DNA of 64,000 bases from Prolixibacteraceae bacterium (GCA_028683385.1 JAQUIJ010000024.1:1-64000); one strand, 5' to 3'; shown: positions 1-8,597, numbered from the stretch's first letter. The notes: generated by a model from the sequence alone, not told the origin. A program made the numbers and translations.

Positions 1-1
1 G

Positions 2-103
2 ATTTTGAGCATCTCAGCTTTCGATAAAACCACTATCGCTGAACTCCTTACCGAAATTCATTCAAATCAAAATGTCAAAGAACAGCCTACACTATTTGAT
101 TAA
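2..103 (+). CDS. C-terminal tail of an unidentified protein (5' end outside the window)
   Basis: An open frame enters at the left edge and stops at TAA 101-103. The last residues read KEQPTLFD. The pattern of a short hydrophobic stretch, FDKTTIAELL and an LFD end resembles tails of Bacteroidota IS4-type (DUF4372) transposases, but only from memory. It lies in the same frame as, and directly before, the M1 peptidase remnant. That would fit an insertion sequence that interrupted the peptidase gene. Thirty-three residues are too few for a firm call. Confidence 0.3.
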   Translation: MLSISAFDKTTIAELLTEIHSNQNVKEQPTLFD

Positions 104-1162
104 AAAATTAACGCACCAGTACTATTTCAGTATAATCGGGCAGGATTGTATGTTGATCGGCGCGAAGCCATTGATTTTGCATCCGGACAAAAGGATGCCA
201 AAGCGTTGGCATTGATGGAAACTGCATTGAAAGATAAGTTGCCAGGATTAAGGATCTACGCCATGCAGAAGTTAAACATCAAAAATGATTCGGTTAAAAA
301 TGCTGTTGAACCACTTTTGGTTGATTTGGCCTCTAATGATCCGAAATCATTAGTTCGGGCTGCAGCAATCGAAGTTTTGGGTAAATATTTAAAGGTTGAT
401 TATAAAGAATTATTTTTGAATTCAGTCAACGATTCTTCTTATACGGTTGCAGGAAACTCCTTGCTTGCTTTAGGTTCAATAGATAGTATTGCCGCACTCA
501 GTCAGGCAAAAACAATGTCTGAGCAGCATTTCAAAGGGGTTCTTGCTAACGCAATCAATAAATCTCTCTTCCAATATTCCAATGTAGGTGAGTTTGATTT
601 TCTTACTGCACGACTTGACAACTTGCCTTCCTGGAGTGACAAATTTAATGCAGTTTCTTATTTTGTAAATTTTTTGAAACGAGTGGAAAATACAACTAAT
701 TTCAGGAAAGGTATAGATATGATTGTTAACCTCCGGGATTCTGCTCCGGAACTTAATCATCAAATGATTTTATCATTCATCAATGGTTCATTTTTAAACA
801 GTATTGCCACGGCAAAGCAAGCTTCAGGAATGACTGATCAGGCTGATTATGTTATTTCAAAATTGCCAATACAAAAGGGAAATACAAAATTTGAAGTTTC
901 GTTGGAAAATTTGAAAAAATACTCTGGTGAATATGAATTGGAAGGAGATATCGTCAAAATCAGTCTGAAAGATGATAAAGTGCTCAATTTTATTTTAGAA
1001 AATAGACCAGAAGTTGAATTGATCCCTCTTTCAAAAAATAAATTTGCATTGAAATACTTTGAAGATCAATCTATAGAATTTATATGTAACGAAAAGGACG
1101 AAGCAACAGAGTTGGTATTTACTTATAGTGGAGGACAAGTAAAAGCGATAAAGAAAAAATGA
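104..1162 (+). pseudogene. 3' remnant of an M1-family aminopeptidase
   Basis: The frame is open from just after the TAA at 101-103 and has no ATG at its beginning; the first usable start is TTG 146. The opening residues (FQYNRAGLYVDRREAIDFA) match the segment after the catalytic domain of M1 aminopeptidases. Helical HEAT-like repeats with recurring VRAAAIEVLGK patterns follow. The last 90 residues (from LKKYSGEYEL) form a small DUF3471-like beta domain. The HExxH zinc site and the whole catalytic half are absent, so the product cannot be an active peptidase. Most likely a gene decapitated by insertion or deletion near 103-125. The C-terminal part is still an intact 338-codon frame, so expression of a fragment is possible. 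Confidence 0.7.
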
Positions 1163-1234
1163 TCGATTCTTTAAATAATGGCGAAGAGATTTCTCAACTC
1201 ACAACGTTTCCAAACACATTAAAGAACAACTATC

Positions 1235-1260
1235 AACCTTGTCAGATTTCTGACAAGGTT
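1235..1260 (+). terminator. Hairpin after the M1 remnant
   Basis: Perfect 11-bp stem (AACCTTGTCAG / CTGACAAGGTT) with a 4-nt loop, 72 bp after the stop codon of the M1 remnant. There is no strong T-run directly after the stem, so termination is likely but not certain. Confidence 0.55.
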
Positions 1261-1268
1261 ATCAAATC

Positions 1269-1284
1269 CGTTTATTTTTAAACG
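1269..1284. repeat. Palindrome CGTTTA-TTTT-TAAACG (site 1)
   Basis: Perfect 6-bp arms around a 4-nt spacer. First of a family of such sites found otherwise only in element A (10168, 11691, 20268, 20706, and 14-bp versions at 7934 and 26236). It lies at the outer end of the 217-bp repeat that precedes the tRNA-Ala 5' half. Confidence 0.7.
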
Positions 1285-1428
1285 AAACGAATCCATGTCA
1301 ATCTAAAGTCCGCTCATTTTCAGTTACTATCTGGCAAAAATCTGGCAAATCCCTAGAATCTGCCAGATTTAGAGTGAAAAAGACAAAATTTTGGGTTTGG
1401 TCAAAGCGTTGCAGTTGAAATATTTTTC

Positions 1429-1436
1429 TATATTTG
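1429..1436 (+). promoter_or_regulatory. -7 box of the orphaned tRNA-Ala promoter
   Basis: TATATTTG fits the Bacteroidota TAnnTTTG -7 consensus. It ends 11 nt before the first base of the tRNA 5' half. An upstream TTG lies about 17 nt away. Confidence 0.6.
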
Positions 1437-1447
1437 TCGCCTCGAAA

Positions 1448-1486
1448 GGGGGATTAGCTCAGTTGGCTAGAGCGTTTGACTGGCAG
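1448..1486 (+). pseudogene. tRNA-Ala(GGC) 5' half, interrupted at the attachment core
   Basis: Identical to the first 39 bases of the intact tRNA-Ala at 26414: acceptor GGGGGAT, D-arm and anticodon loop CTGGCAG. After 1486 the sequence is AACCGATC instead of TCAAAAGG, so the anticodon 3' strand, T-arm and acceptor 3' strand are missing. This is the left boundary of the integrated DNA. The missing half lies at 37277-37322. Confidence 0.9.
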
Positions 1487-1591
1487 AACCGATCATAATA
1501 TTTCCACCCAACTTCACTCCACTATCATTCACTACATTAAAGTTTCAGTTAGTTTTATTTTTCCTATACACTATACCCATTTATCCTTTCT

Positions 1592-1621
1592 CTGGCAGAT
1601 CTTCTGGCAATTTTTCTGGCA
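1592..1621 (+). repeat. Three CTGGCA repeats at exact 12-bp spacing (putative integrase arm sites)
   Basis: CTGGCA occurs at 1592, 1604 and 1616, about 106 bp inside the left end of element A. The same hexamer is in the att core (ACTGGCAG) and in the right-end repeat (26297, 26308, inverted 26327). That pattern suits arm-type integrase sites. The rest of 1487-1714 holds only a 10-bp inverted repeat (1625-1634 / 1667-1676). Confidence 0.45.
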
Positions 1622-1714
1622 AATTTTTTGAGACATAATTTATTGCTTAACCACATAATTTGCAAAGTCTCAAAAATTGAACAATGTTTTCGTTCTGGGA
1701 TGAATAATGGATAT

Positions 1715-3499
1715 TTATTTAAAATCAACGGAAATTTCAGTTACTGTTATTTCGTTTGACGTCCAATCTCCAGAACGAATGGCAATAAATTTAACTACGC
1801 CATTTACTTTAGAGGCTTTACAATAATCAGGGTTAATATTCGGAATTGTAAGATCTTTGTCTTTATATAATTCAAAGGTTCCTTTTTTGTTTTTCCAAAT
1901 AAAATTATGAAGTAATATACCTTTGCTTGGATTAGGATTCCACCAGACAGGGTCTATTCTAAATAGATTACCATAATGAAATGGATTTATGATAATATCT
2001 TCGAAGCCATCATCATCAACATCAATAACTTCAAATTCTCTAAATTGCATTTCGTTATTCGTAAATTCTAATTTTTGATTGGTTGGGACAAAGTTTCCTT
2101 GACCATCTTGCTTCCATATTTCAATTCCGGTATAATCATTTCCCTCAGTTGCAATAGCTAGATCCAAATCACCATCCCTGTCGAAATCAAAAGCTTTAAT
2201 TGAAGTGGCACCCCTATCAGGATTTGAAAACACACCAATAGATCCCGGATTTTTACTCATTTCATATTTACCTGATGTATTATTAAAGGAAAAAATAGCA
2301 ATACTATACCTGTCAGATAGTTGTTGATAGCTTGAATTAAAACCATAATCTGCTCTTATTATTTCTGGTCTTAAATCGCCAAATAAATCTTTCACAAGTA
2401 CTGCTCCTGCTCCATGATTACCCAGCCAATTTGATGTTGAAATTACATTTCTATTTTCACTAAATGAACCGTTACTATTTTGAATATAGGTATGTAAATT
2501 ATCATTTGTCCAGTCACTTTGAGTCCCCATGTGCAAACCAACGACATCAGTCAGTCCATCATTATTAATATCGCCAGTAGAAACAGAATGGTAGAAACTT
2601 TTAGACGTAGAAACTTGAGTCCAATTTATGTTATTGTTTTGAAATCGACCAAAATATAAATGACCAAACGGCCATGGATTACCATACTCTTTACCATGGT
2701 CAGCATAAGCAATTGAATTTCCTCCATCAGTAAATTCATAATTTCTAGCCTGACCCATGGTTGCTTCAGGATAAGCTGCGTTATACCTCCATGTATCATT
2801 TTCTTTTATTAATTGAATCAAGGGACAATTTTCTTCTTCATTATTTGACCCACTAAGTAATATGTATTCTTGATTATTGAATACATAAGAAGTCATCCCA
2901 CTTACATTATAAGATGCAGCTTGAATTTGTTTATTATTAATGCCCGGTATTTCAATTTTTACTTTATATGAAAGTACTTTATATTTAGATTTAAATTTTG
3001 CAGTAAATGACTTGGCCTTATCAATTGCAATAGTTATCGGGTTATCAGTTCCTTGATAATCACCGCTCCAACTAACAAATTCGGATCCAACATTTGGATT
3101 AGCAGTCAATTTTACCATAGTTCCCAAAGTATAATCTGATGCCGATTTTGTCAAAACCACTTCTTCTTTTATTGTACCATCTCCGTTGATAATTAGTGAG
3201 AGAGGATATTTCCTTTTTTCAAAGTTGGCAATAATATTTTTATTCGCCTTCATTGAGACTGTCATTGGGTTTGTAGTGCCAATTGCATCACCCGACCATC
3301 CGGTAAATATAAATTCAGATGATGGAGTAGCTGTAATTAAAGCACTTTCACCTTCTTTATATGATCCTGATTTTGGTGAAATAGTACCACCTTCTTCCGG
3401 CTGAGACATGGTTTTTAATTCATATTGAATGACAGGATCTTTAGCACAAGAGTTGATTAACACAATGAAAATGAAAAGTATGAAGATTTTATGGTTCAT
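1715..3499 (-). CDS. Surface lipoprotein with InlB B-repeats and FG-GAP/VCBS repeats
   Basis: 594 aa. The N-terminus is a hydrophobic signal with lipobox LINSC (Cys 18), so the protein is probably lipidated and displayed on the outer membrane. Two divergent InlB-type B-repeats follow, at about 30-95 and 95-170 (repeated GGTISPKSGSY/GWSGDA and GTIKEE/SWSGDY patterns). The rest holds FG-GAP/VCBS calcium-binding repeats (DINNDGLTD, DFDRDGDLDLA, DVDDDGFEDI) that predict a seven-bladed beta-propeller. The start ATG overlaps the stop of the preceding FG-GAP remnant (ATGA). Ligand unknown; adhesion or recognition is an inference. Cargo of element A, next to a second protein of the same kind. Confidence 0.8.
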   Translation of the reverse strand: MNHKIFILFIFIVLINSCAKDPVIQYELKTMSQPEEGGTISPKSGSYKEGESALITATPSSEFIFTGWSGDAIGTTNPMTVSMKANKNIIANFEKRKYPLSLIINGDGTIKEEVVLTKSASDYTLGTMVKLTANPNVGSEFVSWSGDYQGTDNPITIAIDKAKSFTAKFKSKYKVLSYKVKIEIPGINNKQIQAASYNVSGMTSYVFNNQEYILLSGSNNEEENCPLIQLIKENDTWRYNAAYPEATMGQARNYEFTDGGNSIAYADHGKEYGNPWPFGHLYFGRFQNNNINWTQVSTSKSFYHSVSTGDINNDGLTDVVGLHMGTQSDWTNDNLHTYIQNSNGSFSENRNVISTSNWLGNHGAGAVLVKDLFGDLRPEIIRADYGFNSSYQQLSDRYSIAIFSFNNTSGKYEMSKNPGSIGVFSNPDRGATSIKAFDFDRDGDLDLAIATEGNDYTGIEIWKQDGQGNFVPTNQKLEFTNNEMQFREFEVIDVDDDGFEDIIINPFHYGNLFRIDPVWWNPNPSKGILLHNFIWKNKKGTFELYKDKDLTIPNINPDYCKASKVNGVVKFIAIRSGDWTSNEITVTEISVDFK

Positions 3500-3666
3500 T
3501 GTAAGTTTAATTTATGTTTAAATATCCCATCATTAATTAATAAGTAAGGTCTATCGGTCGGACTCGTGAAAAAAACATCCAGATCCCCATCATTGTTAAT
3601 ATCACCAGAACAAACACCATGTCCAAACCATTTGTCATTTAAGAGGAGTTGTTCTATGAGAAGATT
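3496..3666 (-). pseudogene. Orphan FG-GAP repeat fragment between two surface-protein genes
   Basis: Between the stop of the upstream lipoprotein gene (3675) and the ATG at 3499, the minus strand holds an open frame with no ATG. It encodes a typical FG-GAP blade (GVCSGDINNDGDLDVFFTSP, then RPYLLINDG). Its TGA overlaps the next ATG as ATGA. It resembles the blade HHSGCSGDIDNDGDLDV in the upstream protein. It is probably the leftover C-terminus of a third related gene, trimmed by recombination. Confidence 0.65.
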
Positions 3667-3674
3667 TTACAACC

Positions 3675-5474
3675 TTACTTTTTAATAAATTTACTTCCAT
3701 TCCACTCCCATCTAGTGTTGGCTTTTCTATCACTACCGTAAATATCGATTCTTCCATTATGATCGAGATCTCTAAAAATCATGTGTCCGAAGCGTGGAAA
3801 GTAATCAGCAACATCAAAGAATTCATTTGTTTTTTTAACAAACGTTTTACCTTTATCATAAGATTGATAAAGATCTATAAAGTAAACCACTCCTGTTTGT
3901 GTACCCTCCCCTAATAATAAATCTGTCCCCGATAAAATTATTTCCGATATACCGTCATTATTAATATCTGTTAAGTCAATATCCATTATTGACCGATAGG
4001 TAGGGTAATCAAAGGATATAGAATTAGCTATATCAAAAGTCTTCCCATTTCCCCACATTATCACTATATTTTTTGTGCCAAGTTGATTGTTTATAAAACT
4101 AAATACCAGATCAAGAAACCCATCATTATTTACATCAAAAAGCTCTGAATGGTCGACTGGAGCATATTTACTAAATCCACTTTCTTGAAAAGTAAAATTG
4201 CCTTTTCCATCATTCCAAAGAATTTTACTTGTCACCCCATTGCCCCAATATCCAAAGTTAAACATTATAACATCTAGATCGCCATCATTATCAATATCAC
4301 CCGAACAACCACTATGATGAAATCCAAGCTGCTCTGGAAATTCTTTAACTGTTTTAAATCCTTCTTTTGAATTCAATATAAGGTGACTAACTTGATTTGT
4401 CCAGTCTACTCCATTAGGAACGTCAAATCCAACACAAGTGAAAATATCAGGTATTGAATCATTATTAAAATCACCAACCAAAAGCTTTGACCCATGGGGA
4501 CATAATATTGATGGGCCCGTCCAATCTATCTTTTCTAAAATAGAGTTATGATTCATGTATACACTTGGAGGTGTACTATTTGTTACCGTGCTTATATCAT
4601 AAGAATCGTAGTAAAATATATCCTCTAGTCCATCTCCATCAATATCAATTTGACAAAATTGTTGGTCAACCAATGGGTTAAAGTATGGATATTTAACTCC
4701 CTTATAATAATAATCATCCGAACTTAACCACATATCATAATTCGATAACTCATAGGAGGTCTTCAAATAATTCTTGTACACCCTGTTCCGTTTGGCTGGA
4801 AATGTCTTGGTTGAAGAATTTGTGGGATTTGCCTTTGATTTTGCATCGATGGTGATGGTATACGCTTTACTAATTGAAAATTTGCCCAATTGTAGAACAA
4901 CATTATTATTAACTGTTGTCGTATCAAGCTTAAACACAATCTGACTGTTATCATATTGAACCATCTTAACCGAGTAGGTTATTCCTGAGGAAGGTATTTT
5001 GCTTAAAACCTTCACCGTGAATGGCAATACTTCACTTTTGATATCAACATAGGCAGTACCGTTAAAAGGAGAGACTTCAAATTGGATACTCTCTTCCTTA
5101 GTGGTAGTGGTAACCTGATTCCCATATGATGTGCCAATACTATTGGTGGCATATGCTCTGAAGTAATAAGTTGCTCCAGATGAAAGACTGGTAATTGAAC
5201 TGGTGAAAGTTCCAATTCCAATACTAGCTATAGTTTTGTTATCTGTAATTGTTGGATTTTCTTTTGTGCTCCAGCAAACACCACATTCTGTTATCGGTGA
5301 ACCTCCATCTGATGTAATTACACCGCCGCAAGTTGCTGAATTTGGTGTAATGTCTGTTAGAACTGACGTTTCAATTGTCGGTGCAACCTTTGGAATTTCT
5401 TTCTTGCAACTGAATATGATTAAAAGAAAAATTCCGATGAATATAAAAAGTGATTTGGGGAGTTGATTTTTCAT
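3675..5474 (-). CDS. Surface lipoprotein with an Fn3-like domain and FG-GAP/VCBS repeats
   Basis: 599 aa from the ATG at 5474. That start is preferred over the TTG-type start ten codons upstream because it begins MKNQLPKSLF, followed by a signal and lipobox IIFSC. Residues of about 30-125 form the Fn3/Ig-like domain common in Bacteroidota surface proteins (TDITPNSATCGG ... YYFRAYATNSIGTSYG). The C-terminal two thirds carry FG-GAP repeats (DIDGDGLEDIFY, DFNNDSIPDIF, DIDNDGDLDVIMF, DVNNDGFLDLVFS, DINNDGISEI), predicting a beta-propeller. Probably outer-membrane anchored and outward facing. Partner unknown. Same architecture class as the neighbour at 1715-3499, but with a different N-terminal module. 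Confidence 0.8.
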   Translation of the reverse strand: MKNQLPKSLFIFIGIFLLIIFSCKKEIPKVAPTIETSVLTDITPNSATCGGVITSDGGSPITECGVCWSTKENPTITDNKTIASIGIGTFTSSITSLSSGATYYFRAYATNSIGTSYGNQVTTTTKEESIQFEVSPFNGTAYVDIKSEVLPFTVKVLSKIPSSGITYSVKMVQYDNSQIVFKLDTTTVNNNVVLQLGKFSISKAYTITIDAKSKANPTNSSTKTFPAKRNRVYKNYLKTSYELSNYDMWLSSDDYYYKGVKYPYFNPLVDQQFCQIDIDGDGLEDIFYYDSYDISTVTNSTPPSVYMNHNSILEKIDWTGPSILCPHGSKLLVGDFNNDSIPDIFTCVGFDVPNGVDWTNQVSHLILNSKEGFKTVKEFPEQLGFHHSGCSGDIDNDGDLDVIMFNFGYWGNGVTSKILWNDGKGNFTFQESGFSKYAPVDHSELFDVNNDGFLDLVFSFINNQLGTKNIVIMWGNGKTFDIANSISFDYPTYRSIMDIDLTDINNDGISEIILSGTDLLLGEGTQTGVVYFIDLYQSYDKGKTFVKKTNEFFDVADYFPRFGHMIFRDLDHNGRIDIYGSDRKANTRWEWNGSKFIKK

Positions 5475-5608
5475 TTTTAAGTAACAGATTGACCGATTAG
5501 CCACTAAAAATAGTTAATTCCTATTGACAAATATACTGATCGTTACTTTTATGTCTTTGATTTGTATTTTGAAAAAACAAAACACCCACACGAAATCGTA
5601 TAGGTGAT

Positions 5609-5625
5609 CAATTTAGTTTGGCTCA
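5609..5625. repeat. 17-bp inverted repeat flanking int-xis, left copy
   Basis: CAATTTAGTTTGGCTCA is the exact reverse complement of 7348-7364. The two copies bracket the integrase and excisionase genes. The left copy also forms a local hairpin (TTGGCTC-AAAG-GAGCCAA, 5618-5635) that could end integrase transcription. Confidence 0.7.
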
Positions 5626-5696
5626 AAGGAGCCAACCAATATATTTTGAAGACCGGAGAAGAAAGATCTCTCCAGTAGAATATCTGAATTCAAAAT

Positions 5697-6971
5697 TTAA
5701 GCTACTACCAATGGGTCATCAAATTCTTTGTCTTTCTTCCTTTTAACCAGCATATTGTTTACATCAAATGATTCAGGTATTGATAAACTATCGAGATAAT
5801 TCGATGTCGTACGGATATCTGAGTGTCCAAGAGAATCAGCGGTAAATTCACGGGAGATTTTATTTCTTTTTAAAGTCATTGCATAACAGTCCCGTGCCGT
5901 ACTCATCCTTAATGTAACTGATAAATTTAGCCGTTTCCCAATTTCTTTAAGTTCCGTATTAATTTCCTGACGAAACCTGTTTTTTCGATTATAAAGTGAA
6001 GTTTCTGTATATCCCTCATGTAATTTCCCTAAGACGAATTTGCTGGTTGGATCTCCTACCTTGTTCAGATAATACTTTAATTCTTCGGTCAACGGAATAG
6101 AAATTTCCTGAATGAAGTATTTTCTGGTTGTTTCTGTTTTGGTTCTAATCAAAGGGATATGATCAGTTGCGAAGCTATCCCAGCGAAGTTTTAATAGATC
6201 GATTTGATTGATTCCATTGCAATTATATAAAACGAGCCAAATATTTCGTGCATATTCCTGTTTTGGACTATCAAATTTGTCCATTTCAATCACTTTCTGA
6301 ATGTCATTCTCTGACATGACTCGTTTCTTTTTTCTTACGCATTTAATCGAATGGCCAGTCTTACCAAAGGGATAAATAAAATCAACAGGAAGCAATTTTT
6401 TCTCGTCCTTATAATAGTTTATAAGGGTTCTAAGATTTCGCAAGTATGACGAAACAGTAGAAATACTTTTACCTTTCCCAAGCATCTTCATTTCGAACTT
6501 TTTTAGAAATTTGGTATCTATTTCGTCAACATAAATACCTGGGGAAAATTGTTCAATAATATTCATGGAGCATTTAAAATGAATTTTTGTCGAAAGTTTG
6601 ATCTCAGCATTTTTTAGATAATATTCTGTCAGTTCTGTTAATGTAAGTGTTTTTGGTAGGTTGATATCATCTACAACCATACTTTCACCTTTGCCATAAA
6701 ACATCTGTTTAAATCGTTCGGGATCGAATCTTCTCATTGAACTGTAAATTCTTTCAGCTTTGGTTTCTAAATCGTTGAATTTTTCCCGTAGATCGATACA
6801 TTCTTTGGTATTTGCCATTTTTTTGAATACCAAATTGTGTTGTTCTTCGGTTAATTTATAATCCAATGGAAGATACCGGACTTTACCTTCAACCATTGTC
6901 CTGAGACAATACCGATGGGTTTTATCTTTATGCTTATATCGAGTATCGAGAATTACTTTAAATGTAGCCAT
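5697..6971 (-). CDS. int: Tyrosine recombinase (integrase) of element A
   Basis: 424 aa from the ATG at 6971 (MATFKVILDTRYKHKDK), preferred over the longer reading that starts inside the excisionase gene. The N-terminal arm-binding and SAM-like core-binding domains are typical of Bacteroidota phage-type integrases. In the catalytic domain the region that usually holds Arg I reads NGINQIDLLKLRW, as in the IntDOT-like branch. The later box reads STARDCYA (HxxR with Ser for His), then LGHSDIRTTSNYL with His and the nucleophile Tyr. It sits just downstream of an excisionase gene. It should recombine the TTGACTGGCAG cores in tRNA-Ala; assigning it to this site is an inference from position. Confidence 0.85.
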   Translation of the reverse strand: MATFKVILDTRYKHKDKTHRYCLRTMVEGKVRYLPLDYKLTEEQHNLVFKKMANTKECIDLREKFNDLETKAERIYSSMRRFDPERFKQMFYGKGESMVVDDINLPKTLTLTELTEYYLKNAEIKLSTKIHFKCSMNIIEQFSPGIYVDEIDTKFLKKFEMKMLGKGKSISTVSSYLRNLRTLINYYKDEKKLLPVDFIYPFGKTGHSIKCVRKKKRVMSENDIQKVIEMDKFDSPKQEYARNIWLVLYNCNGINQIDLLKLRWDSFATDHIPLIRTKTETTRKYFIQEISIPLTEELKYYLNKVGDPTSKFVLGKLHEGYTETSLYNRKNRFRQEINTELKEIGKRLNLSVTLRMSTARDCYAMTLKRNKISREFTADSLGHSDIRTTSNYLDSLSIPESFDVNNMLVKRKKDKEFDDPLVVA

Positions 6972-6975
6972 ATAC

Positions 6976-7194
6976 TTAATTTTTAAAGATTTTGAATTCA
7001 GGAACCTTACCAACCATTACACCATCGTTTCTAATCCATTCATCAATTTCATCCTTCAGGTAAAGTGTCCGACCACCTATTTTATGAAATGGTATTTCAT
7101 TGTTGCTTTTCTTCTTGTAGATAGTTGATTTCGATAAAGTGGTATACTCTGCGACACCATCGATATCCAGAATATTGTCATTCTTAATTTTCAT
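6976..7194 (-). CDS. xis: Excisionase-like helix-turn-helix protein
   Basis: 72 aa, of MerR/AlpA-like HTH_17 type. It has VAEYTTLSKSTIYKKKSNNEIPF followed by a beta-wing (KIGGRTLYLKDEIDEWI). It ends 4 bp before the integrase ATG, so the two are co-transcribed. Small proteins of this type beside a tyrosine recombinase usually direct excision or bind att arms. Confidence 0.8.
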   Translation of the reverse strand: MKIKNDNILDIDGVAEYTTLSKSTIYKKKSNNEIPFHKIGGRTLYLKDEIDEWIRNDGVMVGKVPEFKIFKN

Positions 7195-7347
7195 ACTTAT
7201 AAATTTTTTTTGTTTCTATTATTCAAAATATATCGGAAAAATTTGACAATAAAAAATTTTAATGCTAATTTAATGTTAATAATATGCTCGTATAGAGATA
7301 TATAGAGTCAACAAAAATTATGATCCATTTATTGATCAAAAAAAGGG

Positions 7348-7364
7348 TGAGCCAAACTAAATTG
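7348..7364. repeat. 17-bp inverted repeat flanking int-xis, right copy
   Basis: Exact reverse complement of 5609-5625. It lies about 155 bp upstream of the excisionase start, where it could also act as a regulatory site. Confidence 0.7.
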
Positions 7365-7820
7365 AGGATCTCCCGTCCCGGACCATCTATTTGCCCGGGG
7401 CTGCCGGGCTGGCCGTATCCCCTATTGCAATAACCATTTTTTAGTTCCTAGAATGGTCGTCAATGATCCGAGTGAAAAAATTTTGGGCTGGAAATTAAGT
7501 TGAGAACCACTTTTATAAAAATGACATTAAAAAAATTTTGGTCCATTTCTTATTAAATTAAGAACATCGATTTTGTGAGTTCTGGTGAGTTATTTCTGAA
7601 GGAATGATGTCTTTGTTTGTTTTTAAACGAAATTGTCCCAGAACTCACTGGATTAGGTCTGGTTATCATATTTACACATTATATGACCAAATCTATAAAA
7701 GGGGAGGGGTCCAGCGGAATTTGGGGTGGGGTTTTGGTGTTCTATTGGCTCATTAATTCGTCTGCGACGAAACGGTTGGGATTACTTTTTTTCAAATGGT
7801 AGAGCAAAATAACTCACTAA

Positions 7821-8000
7821 CGTTCGGGTTGGAATCTCATTTTATTTCTAAATCAATTAATTTTACCCAGTATAGAGGCCCAGCATCTGGTCCCAACATT
7901 CTCACTTCGTTCGGGTTGGGTGCTTAAAACTTTGTTTATTTTTAAACTTAGAATTAAGCAAATTAGCAGTTAACTGGCCTCTCAGCATTGCGTTCGGTTG
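7821..8000 (+). repeat. Three spaced direct repeats CGTTCGGGTTGG
   Basis: Copies at 7821-7832, 7908-7919 and a shortened one at 7991-8000 (CGTTCGGTTG), with 80-88 bp spacing. They sit immediately downstream of the DUF6291 gene. Function unknown. Confidence 0.5.
7934..7947. repeat. Palindrome GTTTA-TTTT-TAAAC
   Basis: Five-bp arms of the element A palindrome family. The outer C/G of the 16-bp form are both T here. Lies between the DUF6291 gene and the excisionase. Confidence 0.55.
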
Positions 8001-8016
8001 AGTGATTATTATTTTA

Positions 8017-8577
8017 TTAGGAAAATTTACGCTGCTTATTATATTCAAACATTGACATCCCGCCGTAATGTTTTGAATTATTAGAAGATAATCCAGCATT
8101 AACTGGAATTTCTGTTTTATTTTCACTTTTGGATTTTTCTGTTTCCATTTGTTTGTTTCCTGTTTCCAGTTTACCTTTCTCATTTAACTCTTCTCTATTT
8201 TCATTTATCTTTTTTCTATTCTCTATTTCCATTTTACTATTATCATTTATCTGTTCTCTTTTATCAGGTTGTTTGGTTTGTTCTGGGTTGATTTGGGTTG
8301 TTTTTTCTTTGCTAGCATTCTGGTTCCCCTTCGGTGCTCCACCAAGTTTGCCGTTTTCTCGATTAGCCTGAACCCTTTTTTCATATTTATCCTGATTTGC
8401 TTCAAGACCTGGCAAGATCCCATTCCAAGCCAGTCTATCAATCTTTGTTGGAAGATCGATTTCCTCTCCTGAATGATATTTTATCAGATTGTGAATAAAT
8501 CTTCTCAATTCAATGTCGTCTAAATCATCTATCTGGTCTTTCCAGTTCAGATAGAATAAAAATGCTTTCTGTTCCAT
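8017..8577 (-). CDS. DUF6291 domain-containing protein
   Basis: 186 aa. Residues 1-75 match the DUF6291 pattern (AFLFYLNWKDQIDDLDDIELRRFIHNLIKYHSG ... in short, a helical domain common in phage and mobile-element proteins). A GKLGGAPKGN hinge follows, then a charged low-complexity stretch rich in Glu, Asn and Lys (about 88-160) that is likely disordered. The end is HYGGMSMFEYNK. DUF6291 proteins often sit in phage replication regions, so a replication role is possible but not shown. Next to the repeat region 7195-8016. Confidence 0.65.
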   Translation of the reverse strand: MEQKAFLFYLNWKDQIDDLDDIELRRFIHNLIKYHSGEEIDLPTKIDRLAWNGILPGLEANQDKYEKRVQANRENGKLGGAPKGNQNASKEKTTQINPEQTKQPDKREQINDNSKMEIENRKKINENREELNEKGKLETGNKQMETEKSKSENKTEIPVNAGLSSNNSKHYGGMSMFEYNKQRKFS

Positions 8578-8597
8578 AGTGTATTATTAAAAAAGTA

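Larger units (their letters stand above)
1270..1486 (+). repeat. 217-bp direct repeat, copy 1 (tRNA-Ala promoter and 5' half)
   Basis: Aligns without gaps to 26236-26452 at a constant offset of 24966. It is nearly identical except for a diverged block at about 1288-1301, two bases at 1311-1312 and one near 1415. It includes two direct CTGGCA motifs (1331, 1342), one inverted TGCCAG (1361), a tRNA promoter and the tRNA-Ala 5' half. Similarity stops exactly at 1486, inside the anticodon loop. Confidence 0.9.
7195..8016. other. 820-bp non-coding region with repeats, possible origin or control region
   Basis: No convincing gene. It holds the right copy of the int-flanking inverted repeat (7348-7364), a short GC-rich patch near 7376-7425 (CCCGGGGCTGCCGGGCTGG) in AT-rich surroundings, a degenerate palindrome at 7614-7629 and a 14-bp palindrome at 7934-7947. 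Three direct repeats of CGTTCGGGTTGG lie at 7821, 7908 and 7991 (the last shortened). They are next to a DUF6291 gene, which would fit a replication or regulation region. Confidence 0.4.

Noticed and set aside
7617-7802. 61-codon plus-strand ORF with two hydrophobic stretches
   Set aside because: Starts at TTG inside a degenerate copy of the element palindrome (its FLNE comes from that motif), with no support from spacing or similarity.
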